DNA of 64,000 bases from Hydractinia symbiolongicarpus (GCF_029227915.1 NC_079885.1:1178001-1242000); one strand, 5' to 3'. Shown: positions 23,473 through 37,380, numbered from the stretch's first letter. Made by a program: numbers and translations. The notes: a model not told the origin generated them from the sequence alone.

Positions 23473-26073
23473 GATGAGACGCTGAATAAAAGAAGTTTTA
23501 TCGCCGGCAAACGAAAACCTCCGATTTCCCGTAAATCCTGGACTCGGCCCGTATAGTCAAAAGTATACAAAGAAAGTACCCAGGGTGTAAACTCATTTCC
23601 CAAGCGATTTTTTAAATTATTATTTCCCCACTAAAACGCACGAGACTTGTAGTTTTCAAGAATGTTTTCATTTTTGATGAGACGCTGAATAAAAGCAGTT
23701 TAATCGCCGGAAAACGAAAATCTGCGATTTCCCGTAAATCCTGGACTCGGCCCGTATAGTCAAAAGTATACAAAGAAAGTACCCAGGGAGTAAACTCATT
23801 TCCCGAACGATTTTTAAAATTTTTTTTTCACCACTAAAACGCATGAGACTTGTAGTTTTCAAAAATGTTTTCATTTTTGATGAGACGCTTAATGAAAGAG
23901 GTTTAATCGCCGGAAAACGAAAACCCGCGATTTCCCGTAAATCCCGGGCTTGGCCCGTATAGTCGAATGTATACAAAGAAAGTACCCTGTGAGTAAACTC
24001 ATTTCCAGAACGATTTTTTAAATTATTTTTTCACCACTAAAACGCATAAGACTTGTAGTTTTTAAAAATGTTTTCATTTTTGATGAGACGCTGAATAAAA
24101 GAAGTTTAATCGCCGGCAAACGAAAACCCGCGATTTCCCTTAATCCCGGGCTTGGCCCGTATAGTCAAAAGTATAAAAAGAAAGTACCCAGGGAGTAAAC
24201 TCATTTCCCGAACGATTTTTTATATTATTTTTTTACCACTAAACGCATGAGACTTGTAGTTTTCAAGAATGTTTTCATTTTTGATGAGACGCTGAATAAA
24301 AGCAGTTTAATCGCCGGCAAACGAAAATCTGCGATTTCCCGTAAATCCTGGACTCGGCCCGTATAGTCAAAAGTATACAAAGAAAGTACCCAGGGAGTAA
24401 ACTCATTTCCCGAACGATTTTTTAAATTTTTTTTTCACCACTAAAACGCATGAGACTTGTAGTTTTCAAAAATGTTTTCATTTTTGATGAGACGCTTAAT
24501 GAAAGAGGTTTAATCGCCGGAAAACGAAAACCCGCGATTTCCCGTAAATCCCGGGCTTGGCCCGTATAGTCGAATGTATACAAAGAAAGTACCCTGTGAG
24601 TAAACTCATTTCCAGAACGATTTTTTATATTATTTTTTCACCACTAAAACGCATAAGACTTGTAGTTTTTAAAAATGTTTTCATTTTTGATGAGACGCTG
24701 AATAAAAGAAGTTTAATCGCCGGCAAACGAAAACCCGCGATTTCCCTTAATCCCGGGCTTGGCCCGTATAGTCAAAAGTATAAAAAGAAAGTACCCAGGG
24801 AGTAAACTCATTTCCCGAACGATTTTTTATATTATTTTTTTACCACTAAACGCATGAGACTTGTAGTTTTCAAAAATATTTTCATATTTGATGGGACGCT
24901 GAATAAAAAAAGTTTAATCGCCGGCAAACGAAAATCCGCGATTTTCCGTAAATCCCGGACTCGGCCCGTATAGTCAAAAGTATACAAAGAAAGTACCCAG
25001 GGAGTAAACTCATTTCCCAAACGATTTTTTAAATTATTTTTTCACCACTAAAACGCATAAGACTTGTAGTTTTTAAAAATGTTTTCATTTTTGATGAGAC
25101 GCTGAATAAAAGAAGTTTAATCGCCGGAAAACGAAAACCCGCGATTTCCCGTAAATGCCGGGCTTGGCCCGTATAGTCAAAAGTATAAAAAGAAAGTACC
25201 CAGGGAGTAAACTCATTTCCCGAACGATTTTTTATATTATATTTTTACCACTAAACGCATGAGACTTGTAGTTTTCAAAAATATTTTCATATTTGATGGG
25301 ACGCTAAATAAAAGAAGTTTAATCGCCGGCAAACGAAAATCCGCGATTTCCCGTAAATCCCGGACTCGGCCCGTATAGTCAAAAGTATACAAAGAAAGTA
25401 CCCAGGGAGTAAACTCATTTCCCGAACGATTTTTTAAATTTTTTTTTCACCACTAAAACGCATGAGACTTGTAGTTTTTAAAAATGTTTTCATTTTTGAT
25501 GAGACGCTTAATAAAAGAAGTTTAATCGCCGGCAAAAGAAAACCCGCGATTTCCCGTAAATCCCGGCTTGGCCCGTGTAGTCAAAAGTATACAAAGAAAG
25601 TACCCAGGGAGTAAACTCATTTCTCGAACGATTTTTTAAAATTTTTTTTCACCACTAAAACGCATGATACTTGTAGTTTTCAAAAATGTTTTCATTTTTG
25701 ATGAGACGCTTAATGAAAGAGGTTTAATCGCCGGAAAACAATAACCCGCGATTTCCCGTAAATCCCGGGCTTGGCCCGTATAGTCGAATGTATACAAAGA
25801 AAGTACCCTGTGAGTAAACTCATTTCCAGAACGATTTTTTAAATTATTTTTTCACCACTAAAACGCATAAGACTTGTAGTTTTTAAAAATGTTTTCATTT
25901 TTGATGAGACGCTGAATAAAAGAAGTTTAATCGCCGGCAAACGAAAACCCGCGATTTCCCGTAAATCCCGGACTCGGCCCGCATAGTCAAAAGTATACAA
26001 AGAAAGTACCCAGGGAGTAAACTCATTTCCCGAACGATTTTTTAAATTTTTTTTTCACCACTAAAACGCATGA
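23473..26073 (+). repeat. Right paralogous block, central part
   Basis: Matches 8275-11690 on the left, except that four monomers (left 10045-10850) are absent. The joint is near 25240, where the unit changes from the context of left 10045 to that of left 10850 (ttatattatatttttacc). Shared private marks: cccaagcg, gaataaaaaaagttt, ggaaaacg with aaatgccgggc (25130 and 9930) and aaaacaataaccc. Right-only changes include aaacgcacgagac (23637), a shortened cgatttttaaaattt (23810) and ggcccgcatag (25976). Confidence 0.8.
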
Positions 26074-26884
26074 GACTTGTAGTTTTCAAAAATGTTTTCA
26101 TTTTTGATGAGACGCTTAATGAAAGAGGTTTAATCGCCGGAAAACGAAAACCCGCGATTTTCCGTAAATCCCGGGCTTAACCCGTATAGTCGAATGTATA
26201 CAAAGAAAGTACCCTGTGAGTAAACTCATTTCCAGAGCGATTTTTTAAATTATTTTTTCACCACTAAAACGCATAAGACTTGTAGTTTTTAAAAATGTTT
26301 TCATTTTTGATGAGACGCTGAATAAAAGAAGTTTAATCGCCGGCAAGCGAAAACCCGCGATTTCCCGTAAATCCCGGGCTTGGCCCGTATAGTCGAATGT
26401 ATACAAAGAAAGTACCCAGGGAGTCAACTCATTTCCCGAACGATTTTTTATATTATTTTTTTACCACTAAACGCATGAGACTTGTAGTTTTCAAAAATAT
26501 TTTCATATTTGATGGGACGCTGAATAAAAGAAGTTTAATCGCCGGCAAACGAAAATCCGCGATTTCCCGTAAATCCCGGACTCGGCCCGTATAGTCAAAA
26601 GTATACAAAGAAAGTACCCAGGGAGTAAACTCATTTCCCGAACGATTTTTTAAATTTTTTTTTCACCACTAAAACGCATGAGACTTGTAGTTTTTAAAAA
26701 TGTTTTCATTTTTGATGAGACGCTTAATGAAAGAGGTTTAATCGCCGGAAAACGAAAACCCGCGATTTCCCGTAAATGCCGGGCTTGGCCCGTATAGTCG
26801 AATGTATACAAAGAAAGTACCCTGTGAGTAAACTCATTTCCAGAACGATTTTTTAAATTATTTTTTCACCACTAAAACGCATAA
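26074..26884 (+). repeat. 4-mer tandem duplication, copy 1 (811 bp)
   Basis: Four monomers including a class c unit preceded by ggcttaacccg (26177), ccggcaagcg, an a unit with agtcaac, a b unit with aaatgccgggc and the start of a c unit. It is repeated at 26885-27695 with the same ggcttaacccg (26988). The left paralogue (about 11690-12500) has it once. Copy 2 starts inside a monomer that switches from class c (cgcataagac) to class b (gttttcaaaaatg, gcttaatgaaagagg). Confidence 0.85.
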
Positions 26885-29800
26885 GACTTGTAGTTTTCAA
26901 AAATGTTTTCATTTTTGATGAGACGCTTAATGAAAGAGGTTTAATCGCCGGAAAACGAAAACCCGCGATTTTCCGTAAATCCCGGGCTTAACCCGTATAG
27001 TCGAATGTATACAAAGAAAGTACCCTGTGAGTAAACTCATTTCCAGAGCGATTTTTTAAATTATTTTTTCACCACTAAAACGCATAAGACTTGTAGTTTT
27101 TAAAAATGTTTTCATTTTTGATGAGACGCTGAATAAAAGAAGTTTAATCGCCGGCAAGCGAAAACCCGCGATTTCCCGTAAATCCCGGGCTTGGCCCGTA
27201 TAGTCGAATGTATACAAAGAAAGTACCCAGGGAGTCAACTCATTTCCCGAACGATTTTTTATATTATTTTTTTACCACTAAACGCATGAGACTTGTAGTT
27301 TTCAAAAATATTTTCATATTTGATGGGACGCTGAATAAAAGAAGTTTAATCGCCGGCAAACGAAAATCCGCGATTTCCCGTAAATCCCGGACTCGGCCCG
27401 TATAGTCAAAAGTATACAAAGAAAGTACCCAGGGAGTAAACTCATTTCCCGAACGATTTTTTAAATTTTTTTTTCACCACTAAAACGCATGAGACTTGTA
27501 GTTTTTAAAAATGTTTTCATTTTTGATGAGACGCTTAATGAAAGAGGTTTAATCGCCGGAAAACGAAAACCCGCGATTTCCCGTAAATGCCGGGCTTGGC
27601 CCGTATAGTCGAATGTATACAAAGAAAGTACCCTGTGAGTAAACTCATTTCCAGAACGATTTTTTAAATTATTTTTTCACCACTAAAACGCATAAGACTT
27701 GTAGTTTTTAAAAATGTTTTCATTTTTGATGAGACGCTGAATAAAAGAAGTTTAATCGCCGGCAAAAGAAAACCCGCGATTTCCCGTAAATCCCGGCTTG
27801 GCCCGTGTAGTCAAAAGTATACAAAGAAAGTACCCAGGGAGTAAACTCATTTCCCGAACGATTTTTTAAATTACTTTTTCACCACTAAAACGCATGAGAC
27901 TTGTAGTTTTTAAAAATGTTTTCATTTTCGATGAGACGCTGAATAAAAGAAGTTTTATCGCCGGCAAACGAAAACCTCCGATTTCCCGTAAATCCTGGAC
28001 TCGGCCCGTATAGTCAAAAGTATACAAAGAAAGTACCCAGGGTGTAAACTCATTTCCCAAACGATTTTTTAAAATATTATTTCCCCACTAAAACGCATGA
28101 GACTTGTAGTTTTCAAAAATGTTTTCATTTTTGATGAGATGCCTAATGAAAGAGGTTTAATCGCGGGAAAACGAAAACCCGCGATTTCCCGTAAATCCCG
28201 GGCTTGGCCCGTATAGTCGAATGTATACAAAGAAAGTACCCTGTGAGTAAACTCATTTCCAGAACGATTTTTTAAATTATTTTTTCACCACTAAAACGCA
28301 TAAGACTTGTAGTTTTTAAAAATGTTTTCATTTTTGATGAGACGCTGAATAAAAGAAGTTTAATCGCCGGCAAACGAAAACCCGCGATTTCCCTTAATCC
28401 CGGGCTTGGCCCGTATAGTCAAAAGTATAAAAAGAAATTACCCAGGGAGTAAACTCATTTCCCGAACGATTTTTTATATTATTTTTTTACCACTAAACGC
28501 ATGAGACTTGTAGTTTTCAAGAATGTTTTCATTTTTGATGAGACGCTGAATAAAAGCAGTTTAATCGCCGGCAAACGAAAATCTGCGATTTCCCGTAAAT
28601 CCTGGACTCGGCCCGTATAGTCAAAAGTATACAAAGAAAGTACCCAGGGAGTAAACTCATTTCCCGAACGATTTTTTAAATTTTTTTTTCACCACTAAAA
28701 CGCATGAGACTTGTAGTTTTCAAAAATGTTTTCATTTTTGATGAGACGCTTAATGAAAGAGGTTTAATCGCCGGAAAACGAAAACCCGCGATTTCCCGTA
28801 AATCCCGGGCTTGGCCCGTATAGTCGAATGTATACAAAGAAAGTACCCTGTGAGTAAACTCATTTCCAGAACGATTTTTTAAATTATTTTTTCACCACTA
28901 AAACGCATAAGACTTGTAGTTTTTAAAAATGTTTTCATTTTTGATGAGACGCTGAATAAAAGAAGTTTAATCGCTGGCAAACGAAAACCCGCGATTTCCC
29001 TTAATCCCGGGCTTGGCCCGTATAGTCAAAAGTATAAAAAGAAAGTACCCCGGGAGAAAACTCATTTCCCGAACGGTTTTTTATATTATTTTTTTACCAC
29101 TAAACGCATGAGACTTGTAGTTTTCAAAAATATTTTCATATTTGATGGGACGCTGAATAAAAGAAGTTTAATCGCCGGCAAACGAAAATCCGCGATTTTC
29201 CGTAAATCCCGGACTCGGCCCGTATAGTCAAAAGTATACAAAGAAAGTACCCAGGGAGTAAACTCATTTCCCAAACGATTTTTTAAATTATTTTTTCACC
29301 ACTAAAACGCATAAGACTTGTAGTTTTTAAAAATGTTTTCATTTTTGATGAGACGCTGAATAAAAGAAGTTTAATCGCCGGAAAACGAAAACCTGCGATT
29401 TCCCGTAAATCCCGGGCTTGGCCCGTATAGTCAAAAGTATAAAAAGAAAGTACCCAGGGAGTAAACTCATTTCCCGAACGATTTTTTATATTATTTTTTT
29501 ACCACTAAACGCATGAGACTTGTAGTTTTCAAAAATATTTTCATATTTGATGGGACGCTGAATAAAAGAAGTTTAATCACCGGCAAACAAAAATCCGCGA
29601 TTTCCCGTAAATCCCGGACTCGGCCCGTATAGTCAAAAGTATACAAAGAAAGTACCCAGGGAGTAAACTCATTTCCCGAACGATTTTTTAAATTATTTTT
29701 TCACCACTAAAACGCATAAGACTTGTAGTTTTTAAAAATGTTTTCATTTTTGATGAGACGCTGAATAAAAGAAGTTTAATCGCCGGCAAACGAAAACCCG

Positions 29801-31745
29801 CGATTTCCCGTAAATCCCGGGCTTGGCCCGTATAGTCAAAAGTATAAAAAGAAAGTACCCAGGGAGTAAACTCATTTCCCGAACGATTTTTTATATTATT
29901 TTTTTACCACTAAACGCATGAGACTTGTAGTTTTCAAAAATATTTTCATATTTGATGGGACGCTGAATAAAAGAAGTTTAATCGCCGGCAAACGAAAATC
30001 CGCGATTTCCCGTAAATCCCGGACTCGGCCCGTATAGTCAAAAGTATACAAAGAAAGTACCCAGGGAGTAAACTCATTTCCCGAACGATTTTTTAAATAA
30101 CTTTTTCACCACTAAAACGCATGAGACTTGTAGTTTTTAAAAATGTTTTCATTTTCGATGAGACGCTGAATAAAAGAAGTTTTATCGCCGGCAAACGAAA
30201 ACCTCCGATTTTCCGTAAATCCTGGACTCGGCCCGTATAGTCAAAAGTATACAAAGAAAGTACCCAGGGTGTAAACTCATTTCCCAAACAATTTTTAAAA
30301 TTATTATTTCCCCACTAAAACGCATGAGACTTGTAGTTTTCAAGAATGTTTTCATTTTTGATGAGACGCTGAATAAAAGAAGTTTAATCGCCGGCAAACG
30401 AAAACCCGCGATTTCCCGTAAATCCCGGGCTTGGCCCGTATAGTCAAAAGTATAAAAAGAAAGTACCCTGTGAGTAAACTCATTTCCCGAACGATTTTTT
30501 AAATTTTTTTTTCACCACTAAAACGCATGAGACTTGTAGTTTTCAAAAATGTTTTCATTTTTGATGAGATGCTTAATGAAAGAGGTTTAATCGCGGGAAA
30601 ACGAAAACCCGCGATTTCCCGTAAATCCCGGGCTTGGCCCGTATAGTCGAATGTATACAAAGAAAGTACCCTGTGAGTAAACTCATTTCCAGAACGATTT
30701 TTTAAATTATTTTTTCACCACTAAAACGCATAAGACTTGTAGTTTTTAAAAATGTTTTCATTTTTGATGAGACGCTGAATAAAAGAAGTTTAATCGCCGG
30801 CAAACGAAAACCCGCGATTTCCCTTAATCCCGGGCTTGGCCCGTATAGTCAAAAGTATAAAAAGAAAGTACCCAGGGAGTAAACTCATTTCCCGAACGAT
30901 TTTTTATATTATTTTTTTACCACTAAACGCATGAGACTTGTAGTTTTCAAGAATGTTTTCATTTTTGATGAGACGCTGAATAAAAGCAGTTTAATCGCCG
31001 GCAAACGAAAATCTGCGATTTCCCGTAAATCCTGGATTCGGCCCGTATAGTCAAAAGTATACAAAGAAAGTACCCAGGGAGTAAACTCATTTCCCGAACG
31101 ATTTTTTAAATTTTTTTTTCACCACTAAAACGCATGAGACTTGTAGTTTTCAAAAATGTTTTCATTTTTGATGAGACGCTTAATGAAAGAGGTTTAATCG
31201 CCGGAAAACGAAAACCCGCGATTTCCCGTAAATCCCGGGCTTGGCCCGTATAGTCGAATGTATACAAAGAAAGTACCCTGTGAGTAAACTCATTTCCAGA
31301 ACGATTTTTTAAATTATTTTTTCACCACTAAAACGCATGAGACTTGTAGTTTTTAAAAATGTTTTCATTTTTGATGAGACGCTGAATAAAAGAAGTTTAA
31401 TCGCCGGCAAAAGAAAACCCGCGATTTCCCGTAAATCCCGGCTTGGCCCGTGTAGTCAAAAGTATACAAAGAAAGTACCCAGGGAGTAAACTCATTTCCC
31501 GAACGATTTTTTAAATTACTTTTTCACCACTAAAACGCATGAGACTTGTAGTTTTTAAAAATGTTTTCATTTTCGATGAGACGCTGAATAAAAGAAGTTT
31601 TATCGCCGGCAAACGAAAACCTCCGATTTTCCGTAAATCCTGGACTCGGCCCGTATAGTCAAAAGTATACAAAGAAAGTACCCAGGGTGTAAACTCATTT
31701 CCCAAACAATTTTTTAAATTATTATTTCCCCACTAAAACGCATGA
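26885..31745 (+). repeat. 24-mer HOR, copy 1 (4861 bp)
   Basis: First of two adjacent long units. Its first 811 bp is also the second copy of the preceding 4-mer pair. Relative to copy 2 it lacks one monomer near 28100, where a class e unit passes directly into class b (an e/b chimera). Marks shared with copy 2 include gatgcctaatg (28138), aagaaattaccc (28434), aatcgctggc (28968), accccgggagaaaac (29047), tcaccggcaaac (29577), ttaaataactttttc (30094), caatttttaaaattatt (30289) and cctggattcggc (31030). Confidence 0.87.
28015..28217 (+). repeat. e/b chimeric monomer marking a one-monomer deletion
   Basis: The left part is class e (ccagggtg, cccaaacg, tttccccactaaaac). The right part is class b with the private gatgcctaatg and atcgcgggaaaac. 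In copy 2 (31746-36809) the e unit and this b unit are separate monomers, so one monomer length (203 bp) has been lost here through the shared cgcatgagacttgtag and following stretch. An insertion in copy 2 is the formal alternative, but there the e-then-b order is the ordinary one. Confidence 0.8.
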
Positions 31746-34700
31746 GACTTGTAGTTTTCAAAAATGTTTTCATTTTTGATGAGACGCTTAATGAAAGAGG
31801 TTTAATCGCCGGAAAACGAAAACCCGCGATTTTCCGTAAATCCCGGGCTTAACCCGTATAGTCGAATGTATACAAAGAAAGTACCCTGTGAGTAAACTCA
31901 TTTCCAGAGCGATTTTTTAAATTATTTTTTCACCACTAAAACGCATAAGACTTGTAGTTTTTAAAAATGTTTTCATTTTTGATGAGACGCTGAATAAAAG
32001 AAGTTTAATCGCCGGCAAGCGAAAACCCGCGATTTCCCGTAAATCCCGGGCTTGGCCCGTATAGTCGAATGTATACAAAGAAAGTACCCAGGGAGTCAAC
32101 TCATTTCCCGAACGATTTTTTATATTATTTTTTTACCACTAAACGCATGAGACTTGTAGTTTTCAAAAATATTTTCATATTTGATGGGACGCTGAATAAA
32201 AGAAGTTTAATCGCCGGCAAACGAAAATCCGCGATTTCCCGTAAATCCCGGACTCGGCCCGTATAGTCAAAAGTATACAAAGAAAGTACCCAGGGAGTAA
32301 ACTCATTTCCCGAACGATTTTTTAAATTTTTTTTTCACCACTAAAACGCATGAGACTTGTAGTTTTTAAAAATGTTTTCATTTTTGATGAGACGCTTAAT
32401 GAAAGAGGTTTAATCGCCGGAAAACGAAAACCCGCGATTTCCCGTAAATGCCGGGCTTGGCCCGTATAGTCGAATGTATACAAAGAAAGTACCCTGTGAG
32501 TAAACTCATTTCCAGAACGATTTTTTAAATTATTTTTTCACCACTAAAACGCATAAGACTTGTAGTTTTTAAAAATGTTTTCATTTTTGATGAGACGCTG
32601 AATAAAAGAAGTTTAATCGCCGGCAAAAGAAAACCCGCGATTTCCCGTAAATCCCGGCTTGGCCCGTGTAGTCAAAAGTATACAAAGAAAGTACCCAGGG
32701 AGTAAACTCATTTCCCGAACGATTTTTTAAATTACTTTTTCACCACTAAAACGCATGAGACTTGTAGTTTTTAAAAATGTTTTCATTTTCGATGAGACGC
32801 TGAATAAAAGAAGTTTTATCGCCGGCAAACGAAAACCTCCGATTTCCCGTAAATCCTGGACTCGGCCCGTATAGTCAAAAGTATACAAAGAAAGTACCCA
32901 GGGTGTAAACTCATTTCCCAAACGATTTTTTAAAATATTATTTCCCCACTAAAACGCATGAGACTTGTAGTTTTCAAGAATGTTTTCATTTTTGATGAGA
33001 CGCTGAATAAAAGCAGTTTAATCGCCGGAAAACGAAAATCTGCGATTTCCCGTAAATCCTGGACTCGGCCCGTATAGTCAAAGGTATACAAAGAAAGTAC
33101 CCAGGGAGTAAACTCATTTCCCGAACGATTTTTTAAATTTTTTTTTCACCACTAAAACGCATGAGACTTGTAGTTTTCAAAAATGTTTTCATTTTTGATG
33201 AGATGCCTAATGAAAGAGGTTTAATCGCGGGAAAACGAAAACCCGCGATTTCCCGTAAATCCCGGGCTTGGCCCGTATAGTCGAATGTATACAAAGAAAG
33301 TACCCTGTGAGTAAACTCATTTCCAGAACGATTTTTTAAATTATTTTTTCACCACTAAAACGCATAAGACTTGTAGTTTTTAAAAATGTTTTCATTTTTG
33401 ATGAGACGCTGAATAAAAGAAGTTTAATCGCCGGCAAACGAAAACCCGCGATTTCCCTTAATCCCGGGCTTGGCCCGTATAGTCAAAAGTATAAAAAGAA
33501 ATTACCCAGGGAGTAAACTCATTTCCCGAACGATTTTTTATATTATTTTTTTACCACTAAACGCATGAGACTTGTAGTTTTCAAGAATGTTTTCATTTTT
33601 GATGAGACGCTGAATAAAAGCAGTTTAATCGCCGGCAAACGAAAATCTGCGATTTCCCGTAAATCCTGGACTCGGCCCGTATAGTCAAAAGTATACAAAG
33701 AAAGTACCCAGGGAGTAAACTCATTTCCCGAACGATTTTTTAAATTTTTTTTTCACCACTAAAACGCATGAGACTTGTAGTTTTCAAAAATGTTTTCATT
33801 TTTGATGAGACGCTTAATGAAAGAGGTTTAATCGCCGGAAAACGAAAACCCGCGATTTCCCGTAAATCCCGGGCTTGGCCCGTATAGTCGAATGTATACA
33901 AAGAAAGTACCCTGTGAGTAAACTCATTTCCAGAACGATTTTTTAAATTATTTTTTCACCACTAAAACGCATAAGACTTGTAGTTTTTAAAAATGTTTTC
34001 ATTTTTGATGAGACGCTGAATAAAAGAAGTTTAATCGCTGGCAAACGAAAACCCGCGATTTCCCTTAATCCCGGGCTTGGCCCGTATAGTCAAAAGTATA
34101 AAAAGAAAGTACCCCGGGAGAAAACTCATTTCCCGAACGGTTTTTTATATTATTTTTTTACCACTAAACGCATGAGACTTGTAGTTTTCAAAAATATTTT
34201 CATATTTGATGGGACGCTGAATAAAAGAAGTTTAATCGCCGGCAAACGAAAATCCGCGATTTTCCGTAAATCCCGGACTCGGCCCGTATAGTCAAAAGTA
34301 TACAAAGAAAGTACCCAGGGAGTAAACTCATTTCCCAAACGATTTTTTAAATTATTTTTTCACCACTAAAACGCATAAGACTTGTAGTTTTTAAAAATGT
34401 TTTCATTTTTGATGAGACGCTGAATAAAAGAAGTTTAATCGCCGGAAAACGAAAACCTGCGATTTCCCGTAAATCCCGGGCTTGGCCCGTATAGTCAAAA
34501 GTATAAAAAGAAAGTACCCAGGGAGTAAACTCATTTCCCGAACGATTTTTTATATTATTTTTTTACCACTAAACGCATGAGACTTGTAGTTTTCAAAAAT
34601 ATTTTCATATTTGATGGGACGCTGAATAAAAGAAGTTTAATCACCGGCAAACAAAAATCCGCGATTTCCCGTAAATCCCGGACTCGGCCCGTATAGTCAA

Positions 34701-36809
34701 AAGTATACAAAGAAAGTACCCAGGGAGTAAACTCATTTCCCGAACGATTTTTTAAATTATTTTTTCACCACTAAAACGCATAAGACTTGTAGTTTTTAAA
34801 AATGTTTTCATTTTTGATGAGACGCTGAATAAAAGAAGTTTAATCGCCGGCAAACGAAAACCCGCGATTTCCCGTAAATCCCGGGCTTGGCCCGTATAGT
34901 CAAAAGTATAAAAAGAAAGTACCCAGGGAGTAAACTCATTTCCCGAACGATTTTTTATATTATTTTTTTACCACTAAACGCATGAGACTTGTAGTTTTCA
35001 AAAATATTTTCATATTTGATGGGACGCTGAATAAAAGAAGTTTAATCGCCGGCAAACGAAAATCCGCGATTTCCCGTAAATCCCGGACTCGGCCCGTATA
35101 GTCAAAAGTATACAAAGAAAGTACCCAGGGAGTAAACTCATTTCCCGAACGATTTTTTAAATAACTTTTTCACCACTAAAACGCATGAGACTTGTAGTTT
35201 TTAAAAATGTTTTCATTTTCGATGAGACGCTGAATAAAAGAAGTTTTATCGCCGGCAAACGAAAACCTCCGATTTTCCGTAAATCCTGGACTCGGCCCGT
35301 ATAGTCAAAAGTATACAAAGAAAGTACCCAGGGTGTAAACTCATTTCCCAAACAATTTTTAAAATTATTATTTCCCCACTAAAACGCATGAGACTTGTAG
35401 TTTTCAAGAATGTTTTCATTTTTGATGAGACGCTGAATAAAAGAAGTTTAATCGCCGGCAAACGAAAACCCGCGATTTCCCGTAAATCCCGGGCTTGGCC
35501 CGTATAGTCAAAAGTATAAAAAGAAAGTACCCTGTGAGTAAACTCATTTCCCGAACGATTTTTTAAATTTTTTTTTCACCACTAAAACGCATGAGACTTG
35601 TAGTTTTCAAAAATGTTTTCATTTTTGATGAGATGCTTAATGAAAGAGGTTTAATCGCGGGAAAACGAAAACCCGCGATTTCCCGTAAATCCCGGGCTTG
35701 GCCCGTATAGTCGAATGTATACAAAGAAAGTACCCTGTGAGTAAACTCATTTCCAGAACGATTTTTTAAATTATTTTTTCACCACTAAAACGCATAAGAC
35801 TTGTAGTTTTTAAAAATGTTTTCATTTTTGATGAGACGCTGAATAAAAGAAGTTTAATCGCCGGCAAACGAAAACCCGCGATTTCCCTTAATCCCGGGCT
35901 TGGCCCGTATAGTCAAATGTATAAAAAGAAAGTACCCAGGGAGTAAACTCATTTCCCGAACGATTTTTTATATTATTTTTTTACCACTAAACGCATGAGA
36001 CTTGTAGTTTTCAAGAATGTTTTCATTTTTGATGAGACGCTGAATAAAAGCAGTTTAATCGCCGGCAAACGAAAATCTGCGATTTCCCGTAAATCCTGGA
36101 TTCGGCCCGTATAGTCAAAAGTATACAAAGAAAGTACCCAGGGAGTAAACTCATTTCCCGAACGATTTTTTAAATTTTTTTTTCACCACTAAAACGCATG
36201 AGACTTGTAGTTTTCAAAAATGTTTTCATTTTTGATGAGACGCTTAATGAAAGAGGTTTAATCGCCGGAAAACGAAAACCCGCGATTTCCCGTAAATCCC
36301 GGGCTTGGCCCGTATAGTCGAATGTATACAAAGAAAGTACCCTGTGAGTAAACTCATTTCCAGAACGATTTTTTAAATTATTTTTTCACCACTAAAACGC
36401 ATGAGACTTGTAGTTTTTAAAAATGTTTTCATTTTTGATGAGACGCTGAATAAAAGAAGTTTAATCGCCGGCAAAAGAAAACCCGCGATTTCCCGTAAAT
36501 CCCGGCTTGGCCCGTGTAGTCAAAAGTATACAAAGAAAGTACCCAGGGAGTAAACTCATTTCCCGAACGATTTTTTAAATTACTTTTTCACCACTAAAAC
36601 GCATGAGACTTGTAGTTTTTAAAAATGTTTTCATTTTCGATGAGACGCTGAATAAAAGAAGTTTTATCGCCGGCAAACGAAAACCTCCGATTTTCCGTAA
36701 ATCCTGGACTCGGCCCGTATAGTCAAAAGTATACAAAGAAAGTACCCAGGGTGTAAACTCATTTCCCAAACAATTTTTTAAATTATTATTTCCCCACTAA
36801 AACGCATGA
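31746..36809 (+). repeat. 25-mer HOR, copy 2 (5064 bp)
   Basis: Repeats 26885-31745 at offset 4861, then 5064 after the extra monomer at about 32960-33160. All private marks recur: gatgcctaatg (33202), aagaaattaccc (33498), aatcgctggc (34032), accccgggagaaaac (34111), tcaccggcaaac (34641), ttaaataactttttc (35158) and cctggattcggc (36094). Few differences are seen, for example caaaggtatac (33080) and gtcaaatgtata (35914). The copy ends at the gacttgtagttttcaa stretch of a class e unit. Confidence 0.87.
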
Positions 36810-37380
36810 GACTTGTAGTTTTCAAGAATGTTTTCATTTTTGATGAGACGCTGAATAAAAGCAGTATAATCGCCGGCAAACGAAAACCTGCGATTTCCCG
36901 TAAATCCTGGACTCGGCCCGTATAGTCAAAAGTATACAAAGAAAGTACCCAGGGAGTAAACTCATTTCCCGAACGATTTTTTAAATTTTTTTTTCACCAC
37001 TAAAACGCATGAGACTTGTTGTTTTCAAAAATGTTTTCATTTTTGATGAGACGCTGAATAAAAGAAGTTTAATCGCCGGCAAACGAAAACCCGCGATTTC
37101 CCGTAAATCCCGGGCTTGGCCCGTATAGTCAAAAGTATAAAAGAAAGTACCCTGTGAGTAAACTCATTTCCCGAACGATTTTTTAAATTTTTTTTTCACC
37201 ACTAAAACGCATGAGACTTGTAGTTTTCAAAAATGTTTTCATTTTTGGTGAGATGCTTAATGAAAGAGGTTTAATCGCGGGAAAACGAAAACCCGCGATT
37301 TCCCGTAAATCCCGGGCTTGGCCCGTATAGTCGAATGTATACAAAGAAAGTACCCTGTGAGTAAACTCATTTCCAGAACG
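36810..37380 (+). repeat. Linking monomers between two long HOR pairs
   Basis: About 2.8 monomers matching 39645-40215 at offset about 2835 (14 monomers). Both carry agcagtataatcgcc, the unusual acttgttgttttc (37014 and 39850) and tttttggtgagatgc (37242 and 40079). A private one-base loss is agtataaaagaaag at about 37134. Only satellite is present. Confidence 0.8.
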
